From: Rhizobiales bacterium UBA3584
GTDB taxonomy: Bacteria; Pseudomonadota; Alphaproteobacteria; Rhizobiales; Devosiaceae
Length of the DNA: 64,000 nucleotides
Direction of reading: 5' to 3'
NCBI GenBank assembly: GCA_002375765.1
Contig: DFMV01000010.1
Coordinates: forward strand, 40,245-104,244
Shown here: in pieces, positions 49,413 to 60,305 of the stretch
Numbering within the stretch: position 1 is the stretch's first letter
How the letters are laid out: every line of letters begins with the position of its first letter
Made by a program: the position numbers and the translations under genes
The notes under the pieces: generated by a model
The model's input: the letters and a program-made list of their open reading frames with translations, nothing else
Told to the model about the DNA's origin: nothing
Databases searched by the model: none

Positions 49413-49601
49413 CTACTCGCTGTCTTCCGATTGACGTTTGTGAAAATCGAGACGCTTTGCGTCAAGCTCGGCCTGTATTTCCGACTTTTCGCGCTCGGCT
49501 TTGGTGCGACCGAACCTAGCGCGATTGGTGTCTGCTGCGCGCTCTTTTTCAGCGCGCAGCTTGTTCTTGCGAGCCTGACGGAGATTGACGATCTCGGCCA
49601 T
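49413..49601 (-). CDS. DUF4169 family protein
   Basis: A 62-residue, highly charged, mostly helical protein beginning MAEIVNLRQARKNKLRAEKE and rich in Arg/Lys/Glu. The opening VNLRQARK and the NRARFGRTKAEK-like NRARFGRTKAEREK are typical of DUF4169, found almost only in alphaproteobacteria. No function is known. It lies 16 bp after pyrG, so it is likely co-transcribed with it. Confidence 0.85.
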   Translation of the reverse strand: MAEIVNLRQARKNKLRAEKERAADTNRARFGRTKAEREKSEIQAELDAKRLDFHKRQSEDSE

Positions 49602-49617
49602 TGCCCGCTCCCCTGCC

Positions 49618-51249
<1,632 letters not shown>

Positions 51250-51302
51250 TTACCTTACATAAGCCACGTTAGATTCGAAGGGCGAAAATGATCGCGCCCA
51301 CA

Positions 51303-51330
51303 CAAAAAAGAAGGGGATGTTGCCATCCCC
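51303..51330 (-). terminator. Rho-independent terminator of secG
   Basis: A 7-bp stem GGGGATG/CATCCCC with a 4-base loop, followed on the minus strand by TTCTTTTTT. It sits 26 bp after the secG stop and ahead of pyrG. Confidence 0.9.
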
Positions 51331-51356
51331 GTCTTTCGTACCCTGTTCAAGCGCCG

Positions 51357-51887
51357 TTAGTTGGGCGCCGTTTCCTCCGCCGGTGTCTCGTCGCCGGCGG
51401 GTTCGGGCGCCATTGTCGACATCATCGACGCACCGGGATCGATCACTTCGGACTGGTCGGCCGCAGCCGGCTCCTCGGTCTCGGCCGGAGCGGTTTCCTC
51501 GGGCGCCGCCGGCACGACAAGATCGTCATTTGTGGCGGCGGGCTGCGAAGGAACGGTCAGATCGTCGTTTTCGGTTCCGAGGGCGTCCAGAGCGTCAAGA
51601 ACGGTCGCCGGGGTCCCATCGGCGTTCTGCGCAGCCTGATCGAGGATCGAGGTGGAGCTCCGATCGGTCTGGCTGATGATGGTGAGGCCAATGGCTGTCA
51701 CCATGAACAGTGTGCCCAGAATTGCAGTCGTGCGGGTGAGCAGGTTGGCCGAGCCACGCGAGGACATGAAATTGCCGCCGCCGCCTCCGCCCATCCCAAG
51801 GCCGCCGCCTTCGGAGCGCTGGAGCAGGATCACCACGATCATGGCGATCACGATCAACAGATAGGCGACAATGAGTACTGTGGCCAT
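51357..51887 (-). CDS. secG: Preprotein translocase subunit SecG
   Basis: Accessory subunit of the SecYEG channel. The 176-residue product has two membrane helices (about 2-22 and 55-75) joined by the glycine-rich loop LLQRSEGGGLGMGGGGGGNF and ASRGSANLLTRTTAILGTLF-like ASLTRTTAIL region, all typical. After residue about 85 comes an acidic Ala/Pro/Glu tail of some 90 residues not present in E. coli SecG (about 110 residues); such tails are seen in other alphaproteobacteria. It follows tpiA. Confidence 0.93.
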   Translation of the reverse strand: MATVLIVAYLLIVIAMIVVILLQRSEGGGLGMGGGGGGNFMSSRGSANLLTRTTAILGTLFMVTAIGLTIISQTDRSSTSILDQAAQNADGTPATVLDALDALGTENDDLTVPSQPAATNDDLVVPAAPEETAPAETEEPAAADQSEVIDPGASMMSTMAPEPAGDETPAEETAPN

Positions 51888-52133
51888 TTAACGGTTCGTC
51901 CTTCAAATGCTCTCGCGCTCAAGCCGGGACATATGGGGAGCAAAGCCCGGCAACGCAATATCTTCCAGATGCGCGTGGATCGTTGGTGCCCGGTAGGGCT
52001 TTAACGGCTCAAGCCCTGCCCCGACCGTCCGGGCGGGAAGCAAGGCTCTGCACAGGCATCGCGTTGGCGGGCGTTCTACACGCAAAGATCGGCATTGGCC
52101 AGCCCTCCGGCGCGACACTTTCCCGTTCGCGTT

Positions 52134-52889
52134 TCAGGCCGCCACAATGATGGAAAAGAAGTCGTCTGCCAGAAGGCTCGCGCCGCCGACCAGGGCCCCG
52201 TTGACATTGGCTGTCCGCAGGATTTCTTCGGCATTGGAAGGCTTTACTGAGCCTCCATAGAGCAACAGCGCCGTTTCCCCTGCCCCACCGAAATGCGCTA
52301 CCAAAAGCGCGCGCATGTGCGCATGCATCTGTGCAATGTCCTCTATCGTTGGCGTTCGACCGGTACCGATGGCCCAAACTGGCTCATAGGCCACAATGAT
52401 CGTCGTTTCCCCGAAGGTGTCCGGCAGTGAAAAATCGATCTGGTCGCCGACGACCTGATTCGCGGTTCCTGCCAGGCGCTCGGCCTCGGTCTCACCGACG
52501 CAAATGATCGGGACAAGTCCGGCAGCAAGTGCGGCCTCGGCCTTTGCTCTGACGGTTTGGCTGGTTTCGCCATGGTCGGCGCGGCGCTCGGAATGGCCCA
52601 CGATAACGTGAGAAGCGCCAGCGTCGAGCAGCATGGACGCGCTGATATCGCCTGTATGGGCGCCACTCGGGTCTGCGTGGCAGTCCTGACCGCCGATATG
52701 TATGGGGCTGCCCTCAGCCCCCTGTGCGGCCCGATGAAGCAGCGTCGCCGGTGGGCAAACAAGAACCTCACTGTCGATATCGCCGGCTTCTTCAAGAAGA
52801 GTCCTGAGGCGGGCAATCTGTTCCAGTGCCGCGCCGGTTCCGTTCATCTTCCAGTTTCCGGCAATCAATGGCCGCAATCGCTCCTGCAT
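52134..52889 (-). CDS. tpiA: Triose-phosphate isomerase
   Basis: Interconverts dihydroxyacetone phosphate and glyceraldehyde 3-phosphate. The 251-residue product has Lys in AGNWKMNG, the catalytic His in VIVGHSERR, the catalytic Glu in [11 protein letters not shown] and the phosphate-binding [15 protein letters not shown] 52889 is chosen because it gives the usual N terminus 10 residues before NWKMNG. The 246-bp gap to secG (51888-52133) shows no gene I can support. It is divergent from ppiD. Confidence 0.95.
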   Translation of the reverse strand: MQERLRPLIAGNWKMNGTGAALEQIARLRTLLEEAGDIDSEVLVCPPATLLHRAAQGAEGSPIHIGGQDCHADPSGAHTGDISASMLLDAGASHVIVGHSERRADHGETSQTVRAKAEAALAAGLVPIICVGETEAERLAGTANQVVGDQIDFSLPDTFGETTIIVAYEPVWAIGTGRTPTIEDIAQMHAHMRALLVAHFGGAGETALLLYGGSVKPSNAEEILRTANVNGALVGGASLLADDFFSIIVAA

Positions 52890-53056
52890 CCCTACCCCAA
52901 CAACACCTTGCACGCACACGGAGAATGGCTTAACCGGGCGTCCTGTGTGTGCCTTGCAGGGCCCGATACACCCTGTCTATTATGCGCGCGCTTCGAATGC
53001 CATAGGGTGAGCCTACGACAAAAGGCTAGAACTCGCCCTCAACCGATCGGTACTAA

Positions 53057-54925
53057 ATGCTCGACAATCTTCGCAATTTCGGCCGCAGCTGGGTCGCCAA
53101 AGTCTTCCTGGGTGTTTTGATCATCGCGGTCGCCGGTTTCGGCATTCCGAGCGTTTTTCTCGATCTCAACGCCAATACGGTGGCCCGGGTCGGGGACCAG
53201 AACATTTCAGTGCGCGATTTCGACCGGGTCTATCGCGCTCAGGTCAACCAGTTCGCCGCTCAGACCGGGATGGCGCCGACCGCGCAGCAGGCGGTGAGTT
53301 TCGGAATTCCCAATTCGGCCATAGCCCGGCTGGCCAATGATGCGTCGATTGAAATCCTGGCTCGCGACCTGGGCCTTGGTGCTTCAGACGCAAAGCTGGC
53401 CGAACTCGTGCGGCAGGATCCCAACTTCGCCGGCGCACTGGGTCTTTTCGATGCCAGCGAGTTCGTGGCCATGTTGCGCCAGTCCGGTTACACCGAAACC
53501 GAATATCTCAACCTCCAGCGCAGCGCGGCGGCCCGCGAGCAGATCGGAACGATTTTCGAGGGCGCCAGCGTTCCCCAGGTTGCTCTCGATATTGCGCGGT
53601 CCTATGACGGCGATCAGCGCACCATCGAATATGTCGAGCTCAACCCGGTGCTGTTTTCGGTGACGGAGGAGCCGACCGACGAGGAGTTGCAGCAGTTCTT
53701 TGCAGAAAACCAGACCCGATTCCGCACTGTTGAGACCCGTTCGGTGAATCTGTTGCCGTTGACGGTTGATGCGCTGGCGCAGGGCGTTGAGGTCACCGAA
53801 GAGGAAATTGCCGCCGAGTATGACCGGATTTCGGGGCAGTTTATCGCGCCTGAGCGCCGGGCCATCAGCCAACTCGTCCTGTCCGATGCCGAAGCCGCTC
53901 AGCCGTTTGTCGATGGTGCCGAGAGCGGAGCGAGCTTTGCGAGCGTGGTTTCCGAAGCCGGTCTGCAGACCGAAGTGACCTCCTTGGGGACGCTGGCGGA
54001 AAGCCAGATCACCGATGCCAACCTGGCGCAGGCCGCGTTCGGGCTGGAAGAGAACGGCTATGTGGTGCTTGAAGGCAGCAATAGCTATCGGGTCATCTGG
54101 GTGAGTTCGATCGAGGAAGGCGGGCAGCAGCCGCTTGAGGCTGTGCGCGATCAGGTCGAGCAGTCGGTTGCGCAACGCAAGGCCCAGGACATGCTGTTCG
54201 ACGTCTATGACGAGATCGAAGAAGCCCGGGCCGCTTTCCAGCCGATCTCGGAGGTTGCCGAGCGGTATGGACTCGAAATCCACGATCTGGACCTGACTGC
54301 TGACGGAGCGCAACTGGCTGATATCACTACGCTTCCGCAGGGTTCGACCCAGACCATTACCGATGCGGTGTTTGCGGCCTCGCCCGATGCGCGGGTGACG
54401 CCGGCGATCAGCCTTGGCTCGAATCGCACTGTTTTCTTCGAGCTTTCCGAGGTTCAGCCGGCGCGTGACCAGACGCTCGAAGAAGTGCGGGACGAGGCCG
54501 TTGCGGCGTGGCAGGAACTGCAGACCGATATGGAAATGACCCGTACCGCCGAAGATATCGTGGCGGCGATCGATGGGGGCAGCGATATCTTTACGGTCGC
54601 GGCCGAACGGGGCCAAATCCCCCAGAGTTCCGCGCCTTTTTCGCGCGACAGCGCCGGTGCGGCGATCGATCCTGACGTGGCCCAGGCGGCGTTCCAGGGG
54701 GGTGAGGGGTATGCAAATTATGTCTCGACCCAGGATGGTGATGTCGTTGTTTTTCAGGTGACCGACGTGACGCCGGCCACTGCGGATACGCCCTCGCAGG
54801 TTGCTCAGGCGCTGGAAGTCGATTTCCCCGATCTGATCTTTGCCAATTTCGTCGAAGGACTGCGCTCCGACGTCGGAATCAGGATCAACGAGGAAGCCCT
54901 CAACCGCGTGATCGGGCTCGAATAG
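53057..54925 (+). CDS. ppiD: Peptidylprolyl isomerase/chaperone PpiD-like (SurA_N domain)
   Basis: Membrane-anchored periplasmic folding factor of 622 residues. A single N-terminal membrane helix (about 15-35, VFLGVLIIAVAGFGIPSVFL region) anchors a SurA_N-like chaperone domain (residues 40-170), a parvulin-type domain in the centre (RRAISQLVLSDAEAA to about 350) and a further C-terminal domain. Parvulin active-site residues are weakly conserved, as in known PpiD. It is 7 bp ahead of trpE and may share its transcript. tpiA is divergent. Confidence 0.9.
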   Translation: MLDNLRNFGRSWVAKVFLGVLIIAVAGFGIPSVFLDLNANTVARVGDQNISVRDFDRVYRAQVNQFAAQTGMAPTAQQAVSFGIPNSAIARLANDASIEILARDLGLGASDAKLAELVRQDPNFAGALGLFDASEFVAMLRQSGYTETEYLNLQRSAAAREQIGTIFEGASVPQVALDIARSYDGDQRTIEYVELNPVLFSVTEEPTDEELQQFFAENQTRFRTVETRSVNLLPLTVDALAQGVEVTEEEIAAEYDRISGQFIAPERRAISQLVLSDAEAAQPFVDGAESGASFASVVSEAGLQTEVTSLGTLAESQITDANLAQAAFGLEENGYVVLEGSNSYRVIWVSSIEEGGQQPLEAVRDQVEQSVAQRKAQDMLFDVYDEIEEARAAFQPISEVAERYGLEIHDLDLTADGAQLADITTLPQGSTQTITDAVFAASPDARVTPAISLGSNRTVFFELSEVQPARDQTLEEVRDEAVAAWQELQTDMEMTRTAEDIVAAIDGGSDIFTVAAERGQIPQSSAPFSRDSAGAAIDPDVAQAAFQGGEGYANYVSTQDGDVVVFQVTDVTPATADTPSQVAQALEVDFPDLIFANFVEGLRSDVGIRINEEALNRVIGLE

Positions 54926-54932
54926 GTTCTCC

Positions 54933-56444
54933 ATGTCGGACGGCTACGACTTTGTTTCCTTTGCGAAAATCTACGAGGCGGGCAAGGGGCAGGTTCTCTA
55001 CAAGCGCATCGTGGCCGACCTCGAAACGCCGATCGGCACCTACCTGAAACTGGCCGAGGGGCGGCGTTACAGCTTCCTTCTCGAATCGGTTGAGGGTGGT
55101 GCGGTGCGCGGGCGCTACTCGATGATCGGGCTCGAACCGGACCTGTTGTGGAGGGTCCGCGACGGGGTTGCGGAGATCAACCGCACGGCACAAACGGCTT
55201 CTGACGCCTATTGTACACTCGGTGCACTTCCCCTCGACGCCCTAAGGACACTGATCGCCGAAAGCCAGATCGACATGCCAAAGGAACTGCCCGCCAACTC
55301 GGCGGGTGTGTTCGGATATCTCGGTTACGACATGGTGCGGTTCATGGAAGAACTGCCCGACACAAATCCCGATACGATCGGGGTGCCGGACGCCATCATG
55401 ATGCGGCCCTCGATGCTTGCCGTGTTCGACACGCTCAAGGACGAATTGTTTCTGACCGCACCGGTTTATCCCCGCGAGGGCGTTACGGCCCGGCAGGCGT
55501 TTGAAGCGGCCAATGAACGGATCGAGGATGCGATCGCGCGGCTGGAAAAGCCCCTGCCCCGCATGAGCGAAATTCCCGATCTGGCAAAGATCGAGATTAG
55601 CTCAAACACCTCGCGCGAGGACTATTTTGCGATGGTGCGCAAGGCGCAGGATTACATCGCGGCGGGCGACATCTTTCAGGTGGTGCTCAGCCAGCGGTTT
55701 TCCGCCGATTTCACCTTGCCGCCAACGGCCCTGTATCGCGCGCTGCGGCGCACCAATCCCTCGCCCTACATGTATTTCCTCGATTTCGGCGATTTCGCCG
55801 TGGCGGGATCGAGCCCGGAAATTCTGGTCCGCGTCGATGAGGGCGAAGTCACGATCCGCCCGATTGCCGGAACGCGCAAGCGCGGCGCGACGCCCGAACA
55901 GGACAAGGAGATGGCCGAGGAGTTGCTGGCCGACCCCAAGGAGCTATCGGAACATCTAATGCTGCTCGATCTCGGCCGCAACGATGTGGGGCGGGTATCG
56001 CAGATCGGGACGGTCAAGGTCACCGACAAATATTTTCTCGAGTATTATTCCCACGTCATGCACATCGTTTCCAATGTGGTGGGCAAGCTCGATCCCAAAT
56101 ACGACAATATCGATGCGCTGGCCGCCGGGTTTCCGGCGGGTACGGTTTCGGGCGCGCCAAAAGTGCGGGCCATGGAAATCATCGACGAGCTCGAAGTGGC
56201 GCGGCGCGGGGTTTACGCCGGATGCGTGGGCTATTTCGGGGCTGACGGGCGCATGGATACGTGCATCGTTTTGCGCACGGCGATCCTGAAAGACAACAAG
56301 CTCTATGTGCAGGCCGGCGCGGGGATCGTCGCCGATTCCAAGCCCGAACTCGAGCAGCTCGAATGCGAGAACAAGGCAAAGGCTCTTTTCAGCGCCGCCG
56401 AGGAAGCGCTACGCTATGCCGGCCAGGCCAAGGTGGGTCAGTAG
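54933..56444 (+). CDS. trpE: Anthranilate synthase component I
   Basis: Makes anthranilate from chorismate, first step of tryptophan synthesis. The 503-residue product has the feedback-site LLES motif (SFLLESVEGG), DIFQVVLSQRFS, and the active-site region PIAGTRKRGATPEQD and GRNDVGRVS. It is a stand-alone TrpE, not the TrpE-G fusion seen in Rhizobiaceae. It starts 7 bp after ppiD, leaving no room for a leader-peptide attenuator. Confidence 0.96.
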   Translation: MSDGYDFVSFAKIYEAGKGQVLYKRIVADLETPIGTYLKLAEGRRYSFLLESVEGGAVRGRYSMIGLEPDLLWRVRDGVAEINRTAQTASDAYCTLGALPLDALRTLIAESQIDMPKELPANSAGVFGYLGYDMVRFMEELPDTNPDTIGVPDAIMMRPSMLAVFDTLKDELFLTAPVYPREGVTARQAFEAANERIEDAIARLEKPLPRMSEIPDLAKIEISSNTSREDYFAMVRKAQDYIAAGDIFQVVLSQRFSADFTLPPTALYRALRRTNPSPYMYFLDFGDFAVAGSSPEILVRVDEGEVTIRPIAGTRKRGATPEQDKEMAEELLADPKELSEHLMLLDLGRNDVGRVSQIGTVKVTDKYFLEYYSHVMHIVSNVVGKLDPKYDNIDALAAGFPAGTVSGAPKVRAMEIIDELEVARRGVYAGCVGYFGADGRMDTCIVLRTAILKDNKLYVQAGAGIVADSKPELEQLECENKAKALFSAAEEALRYAGQAKVGQ

Positions 56445-57041
56445 ATGCGCGTCCTGATGATCGATAATTACGACAGCTTCACCTACAATCTCGTCCATTA
56501 TATCGGCGAGTTGGGGGCCGAGGTCGATGTGGTGCGCAATGACAAGATCACGCTCGACGAGATCGCCGAGAAGGCGCCGGACGCAATCGTTATTTCGCCC
56601 GGTCCCTGCACGCCCAATGAAGCGGGAATATGCCTGCCGCTGATCTCACGCTTCGCGGGTGAAATTCCTCTGTTTGGGGTTTGTCTGGGGCTGCAATCGA
56701 TGGGACAGGCCTTCGGTGGCGAGGTGGTGCGTGCGCCGCGTCCCATGCATGGCAAGGTTTCCACCATTACCCATGACGGGCGCGGCGTGTTTCGCGGGCT
56801 CAACAAGCAGTTCGAGGCCACGCGCTATCACTCGCTGGTGGTGCGCGATGAAACGCTGCCCGGTGAATTGACGGTGACGGCGCGCTCCGATGACGGGCAG
56901 ATCATGGGGCTCCAGCATCGCGTGCTGCCGGTGCATGGGGTGCAGTTCCATCCCGAGAGCATTTCCTCGGAAAACGGGCATGCCATTCTGCAGAATTTCT
57001 TGAATATCGCGCGCGATTTCAACGCCGATCGCGCCGCGTAA
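56445..57041 (+). CDS. trpG: Anthranilate synthase component II (glutamine amidotransferase)
   Basis: Provides ammonia from glutamine to TrpE. The 198-residue product has [24 protein letters not shown], the nucleophile Cys in [11 protein letters not shown] and the His-Glu pair in [10 protein letters not shown]. The ATG immediately follows the trpE stop, so the two are coupled. Confidence 0.96.
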   Translation: MRVLMIDNYDSFTYNLVHYIGELGAEVDVVRNDKITLDEIAEKAPDAIVISPGPCTPNEAGICLPLISRFAGEIPLFGVCLGLQSMGQAFGGEVVRAPRPMHGKVSTITHDGRGVFRGLNKQFEATRYHSLVVRDETLPGELTVTARSDDGQIMGLQHRVLPVHGVQFHPESISSENGHAILQNFLNIARDFNADRAA

Positions 57042-57202
57042 GCGGCCCTCCTCCACCGACATATACGTATTTCAGCAAAGGCTTATGCGGCTATCGGCGT
57101 TGTCGATCGGCCTAAGGAATGGCACAGGGGTAACAGCCGTTTGGCGCCTTATGAATGGCACGCGGTCATAAAAACAGGGAACACCGACACCAGGAGATTG
57201 CT

Positions 57203-57898
57203 GTGGAAACCGATAGACGTACCGCCATCATCTTAGGCGGTCTGCTCATTGCAGCGATCGTTTGCGGAATTTTCAGCTCGGTTCTCGAGATCGAGGAGCC
57301 CGATTATCTTGAACGCCTGGTTGCCGCTGAGTCCCGAATCCTGCTCGCTGTGTTGGCGCAAGCGATGATGGCAGTGTTTTACGTTGCCATTGCCGCGGTA
57401 ACCTATCCGATAGTCGAGGCGCACAACCGAGTTCTTGGCGTGGCGTATCTGATGCTTCGGACAATTGGCGCCAGCTTCCTGTTCGTCGGGATCGTGACGC
57501 TTTTGCTTTTTCTGCCTCTAGGACGGAGTTTTGCGGAAACAGGCGGCGATGGCGTGGCCACGCTTGAAATTCTGGGGCATTTTTTACGCCTGGCCCGCGA
57601 TTGGCTTAACCACATTGGCATGGTTCTCCCCTGGAGCCTGGGGGCGGTTCTGCTCTATCTCGTGTTCCTGCGGACATCGATCGTTCCGCTCTGGCTCGCG
57701 GCATGGGGACTGGCAGGATCTGCCCTGACACTGGTGGCCACGATCCTTTATATGATGGATTTGATAGCGGTGGTGACCACTGCCTATATCATGCTCAACG
57801 CGCCCACCGCTGTTTTCGAGATCGTTCTGGCGGTCTATCTGATTGCAAAGGGCTTTCGTCGGCCCGTATCGGCTCAAGTGTCCCCTGCACTTTCCTGA
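57203..57898 (+). CDS. DUF4386 domain membrane protein
   Basis: A 231-residue protein with six predicted membrane helices, starting TDRRTAIILGGLLIAAIVCG and including YPIVEAHNRVLGVAYLMLRT and LYMMDLIAVVTTAY, which fit DUF4386. No function is known. GTG 57203 is chosen because AGGAG stands 6 bases upstream; the frame also begins at ATG 57155. It is inserted between trpG and trpD, 161 bp after trpG and 112 bp before trpD, so it breaks the trp cluster. Confidence 0.82.
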   Translation: METDRRTAIILGGLLIAAIVCGIFSSVLEIEEPDYLERLVAAESRILLAVLAQAMMAVFYVAIAAVTYPIVEAHNRVLGVAYLMLRTIGASFLFVGIVTLLLFLPLGRSFAETGGDGVATLEILGHFLRLARDWLNHIGMVLPWSLGAVLLYLVFLRTSIVPLWLAAWGLAGSALTLVATILYMMDLIAVVTTAYIMLNAPTAVFEIVLAVYLIAKGFRRPVSAQVSPALS

Positions 57899-58010
57899 TT
57901 CAGTTCGCCCTGAGCTGAATGTCGATTGGTTCTGGCGCTTGCAGACGATTTGCGTCTGGGCTACTCCGATTGTCATCGGACCGGTCGCAAGCAATGGGGA
58001 AAACGAGATA

Positions 58011-59024
58011 ATGGACATCAAGGGCGCGCTGAACCGTATTGCCGATGGCAAGGATTTGACCGGCACGGAAATGCGCCAGGTGATGGACATCATCATGAGC
58101 GGGGAAGCGACGGCGTCGCAGATCGGCGCGTTCCTGATGGGGATGCGGGTCAAGGGCGAGACGGTGGGTGAGATCGCGGCGGCCGTTTCGATCATGCGCA
58201 ACAAGATGGTGCCCGTCGAAGCGCCTGCCGATGCCATTGATATCGTGGGGACCGGCGGGGATGGCGCGGGAACGCTCAACATTTCGACCGGCGCATCCAT
58301 CGTGGTGGCCGCTGCCGGGGTGCCGGTGGCAAAGCATGGCAACCGGGCGCTGTCGTCGAAATCGGGTTCGGCCGAAGCGCTGCAAAAGCTGGGCATCAGT
58401 CTCGAGCTGACGCCCGAACAGATTTCGGCCTGCATACGCGAAGCGGGCATCGGGTTCATGTTCGCGCCCAATCACCATCCCGCCATGCGCCATGTGGGCC
58501 CTACCCGGGCGGAAATGGGCGTGCGGACCATGTTCAACCTGCTCGGGCCGCAGTCCAACCCGGCCGGGGTGAAGCGCTACCTGCTGGGCGTGTTCGACAA
58601 TGAATGGGTGGAACCGGTAGCCGCCGCGCTGTTGGCCAATCAGGCGCAAGCAGCCTGGGTCGTTCATGGGGACAGCGGGTTGGACGAGCTTTCGACAACC
58701 GGGCCGTCCTTTGTTTCCCAGATCAAGAACGGCAATCTGACCTCCTTTGAGGTGACGCCGGAGGATGCGGGGCTGCCGCGCGCCAAGCTCGAAGATATCG
58801 TCGGGGGCGACCCTGAACACAATGCCGGCGAGCTGCGCAAGCTGCTCGAGGGCGCCAAGGGAGCGTATCGCGATATCGTGCTGCTCAACGCGGCAGCGGC
58901 GTTCATCATCGCCGACAAGGTGCAAACGCTGCCCGAAGGCGTGGCGATGGGCGCCGAGGCAATCGATAGCGGCAAGGCCAGGGCAACGCTCGATAAACTC
59001 GTTGCCGTTTCGGGGGCGCAATGA
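58011..59024 (+). CDS. trpD: Anthranilate phosphoribosyltransferase
   Basis: Second enzyme of tryptophan synthesis, attaching phosphoribose to anthranilate. The 337-residue product has the PRPP-binding [16 protein letters not shown] and [17 protein letters not shown], and [25 protein letters not shown] 58011 gives the expected N terminus ([10 protein letters not shown]); the longer frame is rejected. Its stop overlaps trpC by 4 bp. Confidence 0.96.
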   Translation: MDIKGALNRIADGKDLTGTEMRQVMDIIMSGEATASQIGAFLMGMRVKGETVGEIAAAVSIMRNKMVPVEAPADAIDIVGTGGDGAGTLNISTGASIVVAAAGVPVAKHGNRALSSKSGSAEALQKLGISLELTPEQISACIREAGIGFMFAPNHHPAMRHVGPTRAEMGVRTMFNLLGPQSNPAGVKRYLLGVFDNEWVEPVAAALLANQAQAAWVVHGDSGLDELSTTGPSFVSQIKNGNLTSFEVTPEDAGLPRAKLEDIVGGDPEHNAGELRKLLEGAKGAYRDIVLLNAAAAFIIADKVQTLPEGVAMGAEAIDSGKARATLDKLVAVSGAQ

Positions 59025-59818
59025 CCGATATTCTTCGAAAGATCGAGGCCTACAAGCGCGAGGAAATCGCGGCGGCCAAATCGGCTGTGCCACTGGCCGA
59101 GTTGACCGCAATGGCGCGGGAGCAGGATGCGCCGCGTGGATTTGCCGCCGCGTTGAAGGCCAAGCGGGCCGCCGGGAAATACGGGCTGATTGCCGAGGTC
59201 AAAAAGGCCAGTCCATCAAAAGGATTGATCCGGCCCGATTTCGATCCGCCGGTTTTGGCCAAAGCCTATGAGGACGGTGGCGCGGCATGCCTTTCGGTTC
59301 TGACCGACACGCCATCGTTTCAGGGGCGGCCGGACTTTTTGGGCGCGGCGCGGTCGGCGACGGGACTTCCGGCGCTGCGCAAGGATTTTCTGTTCGAGCC
59401 CTATCAGGTGGTGGAAGCGCGCGCCTGGGGGGCGGACTGCATTCTGATCATCATGGCGTCGGTCGACGATGTTGCCGCTCGGAATTTGCTCGAAAGCGCT
59501 GCCGAGTGGGGCATGGACGCGCTCGTGGAAGTCCACGACGCTGAAGAGACCGAGCGTGCGCTGGCGCTGGGCGCCGATTTCATCGGCATCAACAATCGCA
59601 ATCTGCGGACCTTCGATGTGACGCTGGCGACGACTGTCGCCCTGGCGAAACTGGTGCCGGGTGACAAACTTCTGGTGTCGGAAAGCGGTGTCTTCACCCA
59701 TGACGATATCAAGTATCTCGAAGCCGAGGCCGGCGTTGGGTGCTTCCTGGTCGGGGAAAGCCTGATGCGGCAGGCCAATGTGGCGGCGGCGACCCGTACG
59801 CTGTTGACGGGCGCCTGA
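59021..59818 (+). CDS. trpC: Indole-3-glycerol phosphate synthase
   Basis: Closes the indole ring in tryptophan synthesis. The 265-residue TIM-barrel protein has [16 protein letters not shown] with the catalytic Lys, [36 protein letters not shown] and the phosphate site [10 protein letters not shown]. It is not fused to trpF. Overlaps trpD by 4 bp and is 1 bp from moaC. Confidence 0.96.
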   Translation: MTDILRKIEAYKREEIAAAKSAVPLAELTAMAREQDAPRGFAAALKAKRAAGKYGLIAEVKKASPSKGLIRPDFDPPVLAKAYEDGGAACLSVLTDTPSFQGRPDFLGAARSATGLPALRKDFLFEPYQVVEARAWGADCILIIMASVDDVAARNLLESAAEWGMDALVEVHDAEETERALALGADFIGINNRNLRTFDVTLATTVALAKLVPGDKLLVSESGVFTHDDIKYLEAEAGVGCFLVGESLMRQANVAAATRTLLTGA

Positions 59819-59819
59819 G

Positions 59820-60305
59820 ATGGTGCGCGAACTGCCCCATCTCGACGAGACGGGCGCGGCGCGGATCGTCGATATATCGGGCAAGGACGAAACCGTGCGG
59901 CGTGCCGTGGCCGGTGCCGTGCTGCACGCCACGGCCGAGATCGTCGAGGCGATTTTCGGGGGCACGCTCAAGAAGGGCGATGCCATTGCCGTGGCGCGGG
60001 TGGCCGGGATCATGGCGGCCAAGAAAACCTCCGAGCTGATCCCGCTCTGCCACCCCATTCCGGTGACGAAAATCGGCGTGGAGATCGAGCGCGGCGAGGC
60101 ACCCGGCACGATTGCAGTTTCAGCGACTGTCGAGACCGTGGGGCGGACCGGGGTTGAGATGGAAGCGCTGACCGCGGCGTCAGTGGCCGCGCTCACGCTT
60201 TATGACATGGCCAAGGCGCTGGACAAATCCATGACCATTTCCGGTGTGCAACTGATCGAAAAGAGTGGCGGCAAGTCCGGCGATTTCAGGCGGGTGCCAG
60301 GTTGA
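59820..60305 (+). CDS. moaC: Cyclic pyranopterin monophosphate synthase
   Basis: Forms cyclic pyranopterin monophosphate in molybdenum cofactor synthesis. The 161-residue product has [27 protein letters not shown]-like [17 protein letters not shown] and [10 protein letters not shown], plus [20 protein letters not shown] and the C-terminal KSGGKSG. The pair trpC-moaC-moeA is conserved in alphaproteobacteria. Its stop overlaps the moeA TTG start. Confidence 0.95.
   Translation: [161 protein letters not shown]

Noticed and set aside
51903..52118. A 71-codon minus-strand frame between tpiA and secG
   Set aside because: It is Arg/Pro-rich, has no family likeness and no ribosome binding site; it is probably non-coding intergenic sequence.
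54926..54932. A trp leader-peptide attenuator ahead of trpE
   Set aside because: Only 7 bp separate ppiD and trpE, and no Trp-rich short frame with alternative hairpins is present.
53384..54934. A 516-codon open frame antisense to ppiD
   Set aside because: It is a GC-rich shadow frame. The sense strand encodes a clear PpiD-like protein with a membrane anchor, and the antisense product resembles no family and has no ribosome binding site.
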